Shown one piece after another: positions 26,194 to 34,902 of a stretch of 64,000 bases of DNA. The notes beneath the pieces were generated by a model, which was not told the DNA's origin, searched no databases, and saw nothing but the letters and a program-made list of their open reading frames with translations. Origin of the DNA: Cocleimonas flava (GTDB taxonomy: Bacteria; Pseudomonadota; Gammaproteobacteria; Thiotrichales; Thiotrichaceae); NCBI RefSeq assembly GCF_004339015.1, contig NZ_SMFQ01000003.1, forward strand, positions 496,001 to 560,000. The letters run 5' to 3'. Each line of letters opens with the position of its first letter. Position 1 is the first letter of the stretch. The position numbers and the translations under genes are program-made.

Positions 26194-27165
26194 ATGAATC
26201 CTGACTTTATAGCACTTGCACAACAATCACCTAAACGCATTGTCCTTCCTGAAAGTAGTGACGATCGTATTCTTCAGGCAGCTGTAGCAGCTGACCAAAA
26301 AGGTATCGCCAAGATCACTTTACTCGGTGACCCTGCGGTAATAAACACTCAACTAGAAAAATTGAACTTGAGTTTAGGGAATATATCTATCGTTCATCCC
26401 GAGACCAGTAACAATAATTACGCTACGAATCTGTTTAAGCTACGTGAAAAGAAAGGCATGACTCAGGCACAAGCCGATAAAATAAGCCTTCAGCCTTTGT
26501 ATTTTGGAGACTTAATGGTGCAAGCTGGCGATGCCGACGCCTGTGTTGCTGGTGTGATAAATTCAACCGGAAATGTAATTCGTGCAGCACTGCATGTTTT
26601 GGGTACTGAAACACCAACCACACGTTTATCCAGCTTTTTTATTATGTTGTTAGAAGCGCCATTAGAAAGCCCGGTATTATTTGCCGATTGCGCGATTAAT
26701 ATAGACCCGGACGCAGAAATACTGGCAGACATCGCCATTCAAAGCGCTAAGAATGCAAAAAAATTACTTGGCATGGACCCTAAAATTGCAATGCTGTCTT
26801 TCTCAACAAATGGCAGTGCAAAACATATCTCAGTGGATAAAGTCCGAGAAGCGACCGATCTAGTCAAAGAACAGGCTCCAGAGCTGTATATCATTGGAGA
26901 AATTCAGCTAGATGCTGCTATGTCTAAACGAGTATTGGCAACGAAATGGCCCGATTCTGATTTTCAGGCACCTGCCAATATTTTTGTCTTCCCGTCTTTA
27001 GAAGCGGGCAATATCGGCTATAAAATTGCAGAACGCTTTGGCAACGCCACAGCGGTTGGACCTATCCTCCAAGGCTTGGCAAAACCAGTGAATGATTTAT
27101 CTCGTGGAGCCGATGTAGAAGCGATCATTAATACGATTGCGGTAACCTGTTTGCAGTGCGAATAA
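26194..27165 (+). CDS. pta: phosphate acetyltransferase
   Basis: 323 residues, the single-domain Pta type (no N-terminal regulatory domain). It converts acetyl phosphate from Xsc into acetyl-CoA. Motifs include KRIVLPESSDDRILQAAVAA at the start, VAGVINSTGNVIRAALHVLG in the middle and the C-terminal VFPSLEAGNIGYKIAERFGN, which are typical of this family. Standalone pta next to xsc is the usual arrangement in taurine degraders. It has its own start about 150 bp after the ligase gene and beyond element E9, so it may have its own promoter. Confidence 0.88.
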   Translation: MNPDFIALAQQSPKRIVLPESSDDRILQAAVAADQKGIAKITLLGDPAVINTQLEKLNLSLGNISIVHPETSNNNYATNLFKLREKKGMTQAQADKISLQPLYFGDLMVQAGDADACVAGVINSTGNVIRAALHVLGTETPTTRLSSFFIMLLEAPLESPVLFADCAINIDPDAEILADIAIQSAKNAKKLLGMDPKIAMLSFSTNGSAKHISVDKVREATDLVKEQAPELYIIGEIQLDAAMSKRVLATKWPDSDFQAPANIFVFPSLEAGNIGYKIAERFGNATAVGPILQGLAKPVNDLSRGADVEAIINTIAVTCLQCE

Positions 27166-27227
27166 ATAACCTAAACGCACTTAGGCTAAATCAAACACGT
27201 AAGTACATTTAATCGTTAACTACTCAT

Positions 27228-27271
27228 AAAAACACATCGAAGATTCCATGCAGAGCCTTCGATGTGTTTTT
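27228..27271 (+). terminator. terminator of pta
   Basis: AAAAACACATCGAAG pairs perfectly with CTTCGATGTGTTTTT around a 14-base loop. Can act on both strands. Confidence 0.9.
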
Positions 27272-27289
27272 AGACCTTAGAAAAATGAA

Positions 27290-27323
27290 CAAAGCCACCC
27301 CCCTACTTTGGGGCACTTTTTTT
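27290..27323 (+). terminator. C-rich terminator-like element E10
   Basis: CAAAG-CCACCCCCCTA-CTTTG gives a five-pair stem, then GGGCAC and seven T's. It lies directly after the strong pta hairpin, before the convergent gene. Confidence 0.7.
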
Positions 27324-27345
27324 ATACGTAATAAAAAGAAAGCTA

Positions 27346-28386
27346 TCAAATCACGACTTTTCTCAGCAGAAATAAAAGCAGACTAATTACTCCTGAAACG
27401 ATGCTACTAATAACACTTAGCAATAATTCAGTTGTTCTTTTTAAAACCTTGACCGTTCTTAACGCCCCTTTTCCAAAGAGTTTCATCATCCCTTTGGTTT
27501 GACTGCCATATTTCAGTGTGACTTTTTCCAAATGACGCAGATCATCGGTAGTCTCAACGTATTTAAGTAAATGCAGCGTATCTACTGCGGAACTGGATTT
27601 ACGAATCGTATTTACCTGTACCGCAACTTTTTTAAGTGGCTGGATCGCATCTGGATGATAAGCGCGTTTGGCAGCGCGTTGTATATTATTTAAATTGTTA
27701 TCTTGTTTGACTAAACGGGTAAACGCAGGCCAATCGAATATCTTTCTGCCAAGTTTCAGCAGTTGCTTCTGAAAGCCTTTACTAATTCTTTGTGTTTTAA
27801 CAGCCAGCTTCATCATGGAAGCACCCGTTTTAGCGGGAGCAGCAGTCCCCATAGAACCAATAGTTAAAGCGGTTAAACCAATTCCGGTACCCGACAAAAT
27901 AACAATCAGCTCATTCACGTCTTTTCCTGCCAGATACTTATTTGTTTCTTTCTTCAAATCCCTGACGTCACCCACGACTGTAAAATCTGCACTGACAGCT
28001 CCAGCAATGCCTGCAATATTAGAACCATCACCCTTAAGGAACCCATCAATGAAGTTTGAGGTGTTATTAACGATGCGTTTAACCTGAGTGTCTTGCTCTA
28101 CTAATTGTTGTTCATACTTAGAAAAAGCTAGTGGATAATTATGTTTTTTAGCAATTTCAAGGTACATGCGTACATCATCAAAGTCTGAACGAATAAATGC
28201 CGCGTCAATTTCAGATTCTATTGCTTCCTGACTTACCGATTTTTTTAATTGCTTAGAAATATCGACTAAAACGTCTTGATAATTCCAGTATTGAGTGACT
28301 TGATACAAACTAAATGCGAATGCACTGAGAGATAGAATAAATAAACCAAGTCTAAATTTTGTTTTAAAGGTGTGCCACTTAAGCAT
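27346..28386 (-). CDS. membrane-anchored protein of unknown function
   Basis: 346 residues. An N-terminal helix (LGLFILSLSAFAFSLYQVTQ) is followed by a charged region, a glycine-rich hydrophobic segment near residues 165-190 (ELIVILSGTGIGLTALTIGS), a basic stretch, and a hydrophobic C-terminus. No family recognised. Its start overlaps the end of bpt by eight bases, so the two are translationally coupled. The bpt link suggests a housekeeping rather than mobile gene, but function cannot be assigned. Confidence 0.6.
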   Translation of the reverse strand: MLKWHTFKTKFRLGLFILSLSAFAFSLYQVTQYWNYQDVLVDISKQLKKSVSQEAIESEIDAAFIRSDFDDVRMYLEIAKKHNYPLAFSKYEQQLVEQDTQVKRIVNNTSNFIDGFLKGDGSNIAGIAGAVSADFTVVGDVRDLKKETNKYLAGKDVNELIVILSGTGIGLTALTIGSMGTAAPAKTGASMMKLAVKTQRISKGFQKQLLKLGRKIFDWPAFTRLVKQDNNLNNIQRAAKRAYHPDAIQPLKKVAVQVNTIRKSSSAVDTLHLLKYVETTDDLRHLEKVTLKYGSQTKGMMKLFGKGALRTVKVLKRTTELLLSVISSIVSGVISLLLFLLRKVVI

Positions 28387-29098
28387 CTTTTTCTAGCGCT
28401 ATCCATTTCCCTTTGATTAAACCTTCGATAGGCTGGTAACGCGTTTTATAATTCATTTTACGGCAATCTTTTATCCAGAAACCAGGATAAACATATTCAA
28501 GCTGTTGCTGTTTAGCATATTCAATTTGCCATAACACGGCGTAAACACCTAAACCGCGCTTATTCCCTTCTTCAGGATCGAAAAACGTATACACCGCAGA
28601 TAAACCCGATTTAACGACATCTGTAACGGCCACACCAATAAGATTTTTATTGCCCGACTCATCTTCAGAGTAAAACTCATAAAAATCGATATCACACCAA
28701 TCAGCCAACAGGAATTTTTCAACCCCTTCGTAATCCTGACTTTCGTGACGACTTTCCAGATAGCGTTGGTATAGCGCTAAGTATTCCTCGCGAAATCCAG
28801 CCGTGTTTATTTCAACACTAAGATCGCTGTTTAACTTCCAGTTACGTCTCTGACTTTTACTTCTAGTAAAGTCAGCGACTGGTATTCTGGTTGTTACACA
28901 CTCTTCGCAAGTATGACAATACGGACGGTAGACTTGTTCGCCACTGCGTCTAAAGCCATTTTGAATTAAGTAATCGTAGACATGCGGTGTCATTTCGTAA
29001 TCGGGGTCGACTACTGCGTTTCTTGCAATAAGACCTGGTAGATATGAACAAGGGTGCATACCTGTAGGAAATATTTTGAGTGGTTGATCAAGTTTCAT
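28379..29098 (-). CDS. bpt: aspartate/glutamate leucyltransferase
   Basis: 239-residue Bpt protein of the bacterial N-degron pathway: it adds leucine from Leu-tRNA to proteins beginning with Asp or Glu, marking them for ClpS/ClpAP. Recognised by HPCSYLPGLIARNAVVDPDY at the N-terminus with CHTCEECVTTRIPV, and by GLGVYAVLWQIEYAKQQQ and WIKDCRKMNYKTRYQPIE at the C-terminal acetyltransferase-like half. Length is normal. The usual partner aat is not adjacent; instead it is followed by a coupled unknown membrane gene. Confidence 0.93.
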   Translation of the reverse strand: MKLDQPLKIFPTGMHPCSYLPGLIARNAVVDPDYEMTPHVYDYLIQNGFRRSGEQVYRPYCHTCEECVTTRIPVADFTRSKSQRRNWKLNSDLSVEINTAGFREEYLALYQRYLESRHESQDYEGVEKFLLADWCDIDFYEFYSEDESGNKNLIGVAVTDVVKSGLSAVYTFFDPEEGNKRGLGVYAVLWQIEYAKQQQLEYVYPGFWIKDCRKMNYKTRYQPIEGLIKGKWIALEKDA

Positions 29099-29144
29099 TG
29101 TGAAAGATTATTAACCCATCTAAAGAAAAACATTATAAATGACT

Positions 29145-29900
29145 TTAATTGCAAGCCCCCTGAGTACATGCTGCATTCTTCAATGCTGTCGCATCAAGTA
29201 TCTGAATACTACCCTTTTCCTCCTTAATGAAACCTTTACGTTTCCAGTCGGAAAAGAATCGACTCACCGTTTCGATAGTTAATCCTAACAGAGAACCAAT
29301 TTCACTTCGAGACAAGTGTAGCTTAGACCATTCAGAAGCGGGTGCGCTATCTAAAGCATCAACAGAAAAGGACAAATTTTGATCAGAAAGACTCAAGCGC
29401 ATAATAAAACTGGCTAATTTTTCAGAAGCTTTTTTAGCGCCAAGCTCTAACAACATATCTTCGGACTGACGAATATTTTTGATTAAACGCGCAACCATGG
29501 ATTGATCAATTTCAGGCGTAGATTTTCGCAACACAGCTAATTCAGCCATGGGCAAGCGACATACTTCGCAATCTGTGAGCGCTATCGCAGTATTGTTATA
29601 ACTTTCATTGGCAAAACCATCAAAGCCAAACAAATCACCGGCAACAAGAATACGCACGATTTGTGTACGTCCATCCGGCAAACTCTTAGTGACTTTGATC
29701 AAGCCTTTTCTCAACGTGTATGCGCTCTCCGAGCTATCATCAAATTGGCGAAACAATGTTTCTCCAGATTCGAACGTCAAAACAGAAGTATGAAAGTCCT
29801 GAATGGTGGCTTCTAAAGACTCTTCCGGTAACTCAGAGAAGATACTTTGGTGACGAACTGGACACGTATAACAATGACCTTTGCATTTAACATGTGACAC
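29145..29900 (-). CDS. FNR-like Crp-family regulator
   Basis: 251 residues: cyclic-nucleotide-binding fold (about 25-145), dimer helix and helix-turn-helix (SRSEIGSLLGLTIETVSRFF). The ETVSR recognition residues match FNR, so a TTGAT-N4-ATCAA target is expected. Cysteines C6, C10 and C13 lie at the N-terminus and C114 matches the position of the fourth FNR cluster ligand. The N-terminal spacing (C-x3-C-x2-C) differs from E. coli FNR (C-x2-C-x5-C). An oxygen-sensing [4Fe-4S] cluster is likely but not certain. Start is GTG at 29900. Confidence 0.8.
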   Translation of the reverse strand: MSHVKCKGHCYTCPVRHQSIFSELPEESLEATIQDFHTSVLTFESGETLFRQFDDSSESAYTLRKGLIKVTKSLPDGRTQIVRILVAGDLFGFDGFANESYNNTAIALTDCEVCRLPMAELAVLRKSTPEIDQSMVARLIKNIRQSEDMLLELGAKKASEKLASFIMRLSLSDQNLSFSVDALDSAPASEWSKLHLSRSEIGSLLGLTIETVSRFFSDWKRKGFIKEEKGSIQILDATALKNAACTQGACN

Positions 29901-30081
29901 TAATTATTACCTTATTTATATCACCACAGACAAACTTAAATCTGTTAGACAGTGAGTTGATTTTTTGATTATTGGTTTCATTTTACTGAAAAAAATATAA
30001 TTTCGATATATTATTGCTATTCTCAAACGATGGGGCTCGTTTGACAAATATCCAGACAATATAATTATAAGGGCTAAGCCG

Positions 30082-30717
30082 ATGAAATTAGGGGCAAAAT
30101 TTTTAGCATTAGTTGCGTGCTATTTCCTTACAACCAGTAATGGTTTTTCTCAAGGTAGTTCGACTGTACACGATATTAAGCGTGTCGCATTCTCTTTAAA
30201 TTTAGTCGATGCCGCACTTGAACGTCTAAAACACAGAGTTAGATACGACGGACGTTATGTTGCAATACCTTTTCCCTGGGGTGATGTGCCTAAAAATATT
30301 GGCGTGTGTACCGATGTCGTGGTTCGTGCATATAGAAAGTTAGGTATCGATTTACAAGAACGCGTTTTTCACGATATGCGTCAAAGCTTCTCTCAATATC
30401 CTAACTTACCAAAATGGAATCGAGTACAAGCCGATCCGAATATCGATCACCGCAGAGTGCTTAACTTACGTGTTTTCTTTGCGCGTAACGGCTCGGCATT
30501 ACCGATTACAAATAGAGCTAACGATTACTTACCCGGCGATTTAGTCACATGGGACATTATGCCTGGTATGCCGCATATCGGTATCGTCACCAATAAAGTG
30601 AGCTACGATAAAAAAAGACCCTTAATTGTTCACAACATAGGTAAAGGTCCAAAACTCGAAGATGTGCTGTTTACTATGAAGATTACCGGTCACTATCGCT
30701 ACCAGCCTGATTTATAA
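30082..30717 (+). CDS. DUF1287 exported protein
   Basis: 211 residues with a signal peptide (KFLALVACYFLTTSNGFSQG). The VCTDVVVRAYRKLGIDLQ and NDYLPGDLVTWDI...PHIGIV...IVHNIG pattern matches DUF1287, which looks like an NlpC/P60-type fold with a cysteine and histidine pair. Biological role unknown; a cell-wall hydrolase is possible. A hairpin lies behind it. Confidence 0.8.
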   Translation: MKLGAKFLALVACYFLTTSNGFSQGSSTVHDIKRVAFSLNLVDAALERLKHRVRYDGRYVAIPFPWGDVPKNIGVCTDVVVRAYRKLGIDLQERVFHDMRQSFSQYPNLPKWNRVQADPNIDHRRVLNLRVFFARNGSALPITNRANDYLPGDLVTWDIMPGMPHIGIVTNKVSYDKKRPLIVHNIGKGPKLEDVLFTMKITGHYRYQPDL

Positions 30718-30733
30718 GTTTTTTTCCCTCTTA

Positions 30734-30772
30734 TCAATTTAACTGAACATCTGTTCAGCTTTGGTTAATTGA
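30734..30772 (+). terminator. inverted repeat after the DUF1287 gene
   Basis: TCAATT-t-AACTGAAC pairs with GTTCAG and GTTAATTGA; the inner part CTGAACATCTGTTCAG is a near palindrome. No T-tract follows, so it may be a binding site for the operon downstream rather than a terminator. Confidence 0.45.
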
Positions 30773-30824
30773 TTAAATGATATATAGACTCTATACCAAT
30801 AAATAACTAAATTCCGGGGTCATT

Positions 30825-31151
30825 ATGAGGATAACGTTGCGTAAGCATCCTCTTATAAAATCATTACTTTTCATTTTTATAATGGGAATGTGTAGCCTTA
30901 CATCAATTTCGGCTCAGGCTGAAGTTATTAGTATTCCGATCAAAAGGACTATTCCTACTCAACCCATCACAAAGCTAGAGGTTATAGCGATGGTTAAAAC
31001 TATTTTAAATGGTCGTGTGCTTTCTATTAAGAAGCAATCCAGTTACACCAACCCTGATTGTCATCATGTGAAATTTCTTGAAGATCAGGGTGAATTCCAG
31101 ATGATTAAACTCGGTTGTTACGTAGAAACCATTGCACAGACAGAAAAATAA
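30825..31151 (+). CDS. PepSY-like exported protein
   Basis: 108 residues with a signal peptide ending at AQA (LTSISAQAEV). The mature part (VIAMVKTILNGRVLSIKKQS...CHHVKFLE) resembles the small PepSY proteins often encoded beside PhoP/PhoQ-type systems, and here it precedes such a pair by 149 bp. Role unknown; possibly a periplasmic modulator of the sensor. Confidence 0.6.
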   Translation: MRITLRKHPLIKSLLFIFIMGMCSLTSISAQAEVISIPIKRTIPTQPITKLEVIAMVKTILNGRVLSIKKQSSYTNPDCHHVKFLEDQGEFQMIKLGCYVETIAQTEK

Positions 31152-31299
31152 ATATTAAGCCTATAAAAATAATTATGTGCTGTAATTTACTGTGTATAAT
31201 GACCCTCAAAGTTATTTTTTTTCGTTGCTAATTACTTGATAATTAGACAAAAGAATAACTATCAGAAGATCATAAAATACAGAAACAAATGGGGTTATT

Positions 31300-31983
31300 A
31301 TGAGAGTACTGGTTGTCGAAGATGATGCAGATATTCGTGAACAACTCATCGACACATTGCAAGGGGAAGGCTATGTGGTTGATGCAGCAGCGGAAGGTTC
31401 TCAAGGTTTATATTACGCACTAGAATACCCAATTGATATCGCGATCGTAGACTTGGGTCTTCCTGAAGTTAGTGGATTGGATATCATCAAACAATTACGT
31501 GATGCCGGAAAAGATTATCCGGTAATTATTCTTACCGCACGTACACGCTGGCAAAACCGCGTTGAAGGCTTAGAGGCCGGCGCCGATGATTATGTCGATA
31601 AGCCATTTCATCACGAAGAATTATTAGCACGCATGCGCGCCCTACTTCGCCGCACTGGCAGATGGTCTCAGGCTGAATTTTCTTGCGGTCCAATTCGTTT
31701 AAATACTTCTGAGCAACGCGTTTTAGTTCATGATGAAGAAATTTCTCTGACTGCTTATGAATACAAAGTCATAGAGCACCTGATGATGCATGCAGGTGAA
31801 GTCATCTCAAAAACTGATTTAACAGAAAGCATGTATGATGACGAATCAGACAGAGACAGTAATGTTATTGAAGTATTTATTCGTCGCTTAAGAATGAAAC
31901 TTGACCCTGATGGATCAATCAATCCAATCGAGACATTACGTGGTCGCGGCTACCGCTTCACACTCACTCGCAACAATAACTAA
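31300..31983 (+). CDS. OmpR/PhoP-type response regulator
   Basis: 227 residues: receiver domain (phospho-acceptor about D51 in IAIVDLGLPE, lysine in DDYVDKPFH) and OmpR winged helix (about 130-225, LTAYEYKVIEHLM and VIEVFIRRLRMKL). Followed after 21 bp by the sensor kinase gene, a standard pair. PhoP-like by sequence style; the regulon is unknown. Confidence 0.85.
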   Translation: MRVLVVEDDADIREQLIDTLQGEGYVVDAAAEGSQGLYYALEYPIDIAIVDLGLPEVSGLDIIKQLRDAGKDYPVIILTARTRWQNRVEGLEAGADDYVDKPFHHEELLARMRALLRRTGRWSQAEFSCGPIRLNTSEQRVLVHDEEISLTAYEYKVIEHLMMHAGEVISKTDLTESMYDDESDRDSNVIEVFIRRLRMKLDPDGSINPIETLRGRGYRFTLTRNNN

Positions 31984-32004
31984 TACACAACAAGACAGAC
32001 TTAC

Positions 32005-33417
32005 ATGAGTTCTCTTCGTAGCCGGCAATTCCTAAGTGCCCTAGCCATTATATTCCTGGGCATTCTGCTTTTAGGAAGTGTTTTATATTATGTCACACAA
32101 CATAAGATGCTTAAGGACGAAGAGTCTTCATTAAGTGAAGCTGGCCTTGAATTAATGGGCTTCATGGATTTCCATGACGGTAAATTCGTTATTGATAACA
32201 GCTCTAAAAACGATTTCCTTGCTTTCTTGACTAGAAATAATTTCAGCAAATTAAGCTCGGAAAAGTTTGCCTATATACAACACACTGAGACCGGAAATAT
32301 TGTCTGGCACAGCCAATACCCTTTCAATGACATCAGCGCAGGCCGTTTCGCCAAAGATAAACGAAAAGTTTTCACCACTTTCTTATTGAATATGCCTGCA
32401 GAAGTTGAAGGGGTTGATATTCTCAACCCAGAAGATACGCAAGGCAGAAACGTCTCCAAGCTTGACGGCGCAGAAAACTACATTGTTTATGCACGTGGAT
32501 TCAATTACAAACCAAACGGGGCCTATCAGCTTATTTTAGCCAAATCTGCTGAAACCTTACAAAAAGGTCACGATGAGATTATTCGTAATATTTTATTGCT
32601 CTTCCTTATAACTACTATTCTGGTTTTAATCTCGCAGCTTGTCAGTAGCTATCTGGTAATCACACCAATTAGAAAGTTTGAACAAGAGATCAACAAGATT
32701 GAGTCTGGTGAACAGCAACTTATCAGCAAAGAATACCCTACTGAGCTTTCGGCAGTAAAAAGTGCGGTAAACGCATTAATAAACGCAGAAAAAGGCCAGA
32801 AACAACGCTACCGCGACGCACTTGATGATCTTGCCCACAGCCTTAAAACACCACTCTCAGTTCTTCAAAGCTCCGCAGAGAAAAGTCACAATGACACTAT
32901 TCGTACCCAGGTTGAACGCATGGATGACATTATTGCCTATCAACTTAGGCGTGCAGTTGTTAATGAGCACGGTGGTACCATCATCAAACAACAAGCTGTC
33001 AGACCAGTGCTCTACCGATTAAAAGAGTCTTTAATCAAGGTATACCGAGACAAACCTTTTGAATTTGTTATCAATGTAGATGATTTCTCAAAATGCCGCA
33101 TGGAAGAAGACGACATGATGGAGGTTTTTGGCAACCTCGCGAATAACGCCTGCCGCTTCTGTGAAAAAATTGTTGAGATAACGGGCACACAGAACGGTGA
33201 CACATTGATTATTGATATCGATGATGATGGCCTTGGCTTTCCCGACAAAAACCCTTCTGAGCTATTACAGCGCGGAATTCGAGCAGATAGCCAATCAGAA
33301 GGACAAGGCATTGGCTTAGCTGTAAGTACTGAAATAGTCGAAGCCATTGGCGGTAAGATAGAATTACTGATATCGCCCTATGTAGGCGCCAGAGTCAGAT
33401 TACATTTACCCATGTAA
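32005..33417 (+). CDS. PhoQ-like sensor histidine kinase
   Basis: 470 residues: first helix near 10-30, a periplasmic sensor of about 150 residues, second helix near 195-215, HAMP-like linker, then a kinase core with the phospho-histidine about H278 in DDLAHSLKTPLSVLQ and ATP-binding N-box (EVFGNLANNACRFC) and G-boxes (DIDDDGLGFP, GQGIGLAVS). The short H-box style is that of PhoQ relatives. Signal not visible from sequence. Confidence 0.85.
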   Translation: MSSLRSRQFLSALAIIFLGILLLGSVLYYVTQHKMLKDEESSLSEAGLELMGFMDFHDGKFVIDNSSKNDFLAFLTRNNFSKLSSEKFAYIQHTETGNIVWHSQYPFNDISAGRFAKDKRKVFTTFLLNMPAEVEGVDILNPEDTQGRNVSKLDGAENYIVYARGFNYKPNGAYQLILAKSAETLQKGHDEIIRNILLLFLITTILVLISQLVSSYLVITPIRKFEQEINKIESGEQQLISKEYPTELSAVKSAVNALINAEKGQKQRYRDALDDLAHSLKTPLSVLQSSAEKSHNDTIRTQVERMDDIIAYQLRRAVVNEHGGTIIKQQAVRPVLYRLKESLIKVYRDKPFEFVINVDDFSKCRMEEDDMMEVFGNLANNACRFCEKIVEITGTQNGDTLIIDIDDDGLGFPDKNPSELLQRGIRADSQSEGQGIGLAVSTEIVEAIGGKIELLISPYVGARVRLHLPM

Positions 33418-33572
33418 AGCAAATGCAGTATATTCAATGCTGCATCAGATCAGTCCTGAATCTATCATTCCTTCAACTTTATTATCACTCTAATCTAATC
33501 GTGATTAGAGTTTCATAAGTCCACCTTAAAGCTATTACTAACGATATTGAGTAGGTCTGTTATTGTCAGACT

Positions 33573-33662
33573 TTAATTCATAACCCTTACTCATAGTCTT
33601 TAATTTATAGTTCTTAATTCATAGTTCTTAATTCATAGTTCTTAATTCATAGTTCTTAATTG
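33573..33662. repeat. 14-bp tandem repeat array
   Basis: Four near-identical units: TTAATTTATAGTTC at 33600 and TTAATTCATAGTTC at 33614, 33628 and 33642, preceded by degraded units from 33573. It lies in the 474-bp gap after the sensor kinase gene; apart from this array and element E11 the gap shows nothing. Confidence 0.92.
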
Positions 33663-33796
33663 CTATATCTAAATTTCAGCTGTAGCCGACTTCTATATAA
33701 GTACAATGCCTTAAAATCAGAGCATATTTATATTAGAAGATGAAACACTAGAACGCAAAGACATGCGCACAGCATCAAAAAATACATGAGGAAAGT

Positions 33797-33824
33797 AAAA
33801 AAAGTGCCCGTAAGTGGGGAGGTG
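33797..33824 (-). terminator. C-rich terminator-like element E11
   Basis: Variant core CACCTCCCCACTTACGGGCA followed by CT and T's on the minus strand, downstream of the tRNA-Glu genes. Likely ends the tRNA transcript. Confidence 0.6.
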
Positions 33825-33891
33825 TGTTTTTGCTAATAGATGTAAAACATTGATAACTGCCAGAATGACAGTTAGTAAATAAAGCCTTGAA

Positions 33892-33967
33892 TGGCGTCCC
33901 CACGGGGACTCGAACCCCGGTTACCGCCGTGAAAGGGCGGTGTCCTAGGCCACTAGACGATGGGGAC
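33892..33967 (-). tRNA. tRNA-Glu (TTC)
   Basis: 76-base cloverleaf on the minus strand with encoded CCA, acceptor stem GTCCCCA and anticodon loop CTTTCAC. The D-loop reads GTGGCCTAGG, one of two differences from the second copy. Confidence 0.95.
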
Positions 33968-34034
33968 CTTGGATCTATTCAATTTGTAATTCTGTAACAT
34001 TCCTAAAAAGAACCCTACAAAATAGTGTAAAAAA

Positions 34035-34109
34035 TGGCGTCCCCACGGGGACTCGAACCCCGGTTACCGCCGTGAAAGGGCGGTGTCCTAACCACTAGAC
34101 GATGGGGAC
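34035..34109 (-). tRNA. tRNA-Glu (TTC), second copy
   Basis: 75-base minus-strand tRNA with encoded CCA, identical to the neighbouring tRNA-Glu except for the D-loop (GTGGTTAGG), one base shorter. Confidence 0.95.
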
Positions 34110-34165
34110 ACATATTTTCATGTGCTTAATCTAAAATAGACAAGAGCTAATTCAGATTAAAGACG

Positions 34166-34438
34166 CTACTTTTTTACATTTGGATCTAACACATCTTCGT
34201 GTAAATCCTGCAATGACCTTTTCTTATTAAGTTCAGAATCATCACGGGGCGAGAACATAACAGAAGTTGCCAGACCAGTAAATAAAAAAACGAAACCAGT
34301 TGGTACAGCCATCAAAAATCTCATTGCCCATTTATCATTCCCCTGAAACATAAAGGTAAAACCTACTATGAGTCCGACGACGGCTAATACTAAACCGATG
34401 ATAAATACTACTTGGCCAATGCGTGCAAGTGTTTTCAT
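34166..34438 (-). CDS. small membrane protein of unknown function
   Basis: 90 residues with two hydrophobic helices (VVFIIGLVLAVVGLIVGF and MAVPTGFVFLFTGLATSV) and a charged C-terminus. No family recognised. It sits between tRNA-Ala and tRNA-Glu genes on the same strand. Confidence 0.55.
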   Translation of the reverse strand: MKTLARIGQVVFIIGLVLAVVGLIVGFTFMFQGNDKWAMRFLMAVPTGFVFLFTGLATSVMFSPRDDSELNKKRSLQDLHEDVLDPNVKK

Positions 34439-34522
34439 GATCTAAGTTACTCTCATCTCAATCGACTCTTACTATACATCGAAACTATTACTCTTATGAG
34501 CGACCATTACAAATAAATATAA

Positions 34523-34598
34523 TGGTGGAGCTAGGCGGGATCGAACCGCCGACCTCTGCAATGCCATTGCAGCGCTCTCCCAGCTGAGCTATAGCCCC
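34523..34598 (-). tRNA. tRNA-Ala (GGC)
   Basis: 76-base minus-strand cloverleaf with encoded CCA; acceptor GGGGCTA, anticodon stem-loop CTGCA-ATGGCAT-TGCAG, T-loop GTTCGATCC. Confidence 0.95.
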
Positions 34599-34902
34599 AC
34601 TGCCAAAAGAGCGCGAATTGTGAGGCAAATATTAAAAGCTGTCAAGCATATTATGTTGATTATTTTCGACAATTTTAGAGTTTTTATTACTATTGTTTTT
34701 TATACCTTTAGTCAGCGTGTATTAAGCCAATGCCATGTACTCTTGAGAACAATAAAAATCGTAATCTCAGATATTTGTCTCTTGGGCATGAGAACTTACT
34801 GCTAGAATGCTAATCATTATTATTCACTAAAGGGGATTTAAGTGAATAGAAAAATAATGAAGCATAGTTTGCTAATTAACATGGATTGCTAAAACAATAA
34901 TA
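34599..34902 (+). other. leader region of the first glycosidase-like gene
   Basis: No convincing gene. An inverted repeat TATTCACT (34821-34828) and AGTGAATA (34841-34848) forms a stem whose 12-base loop holds AGGGGA, 54 bases before the start codon; outer ATTATT/AATAAT extends it. Confidence 0.5.

Noticed and set aside
30743-30758. CTGAACATCTGTTCAG as a LexA box
   Set aside because: It fits a Gram-positive style GAAC-N4-GTTC site more than the gammaproteobacterial box, has no SOS gene next to it, and is part of a larger stem.
33573-33662. 14-bp repeat array as a CRISPR
   Set aside because: Units are directly adjacent with no spacers and no cas genes are present.
34620-34805. 61-codon open frame in the leader of the glycosidase-like gene
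   Set aside because: No ribosome site, no recognisable signal or family, and composition matches plain A+T-rich DNA.
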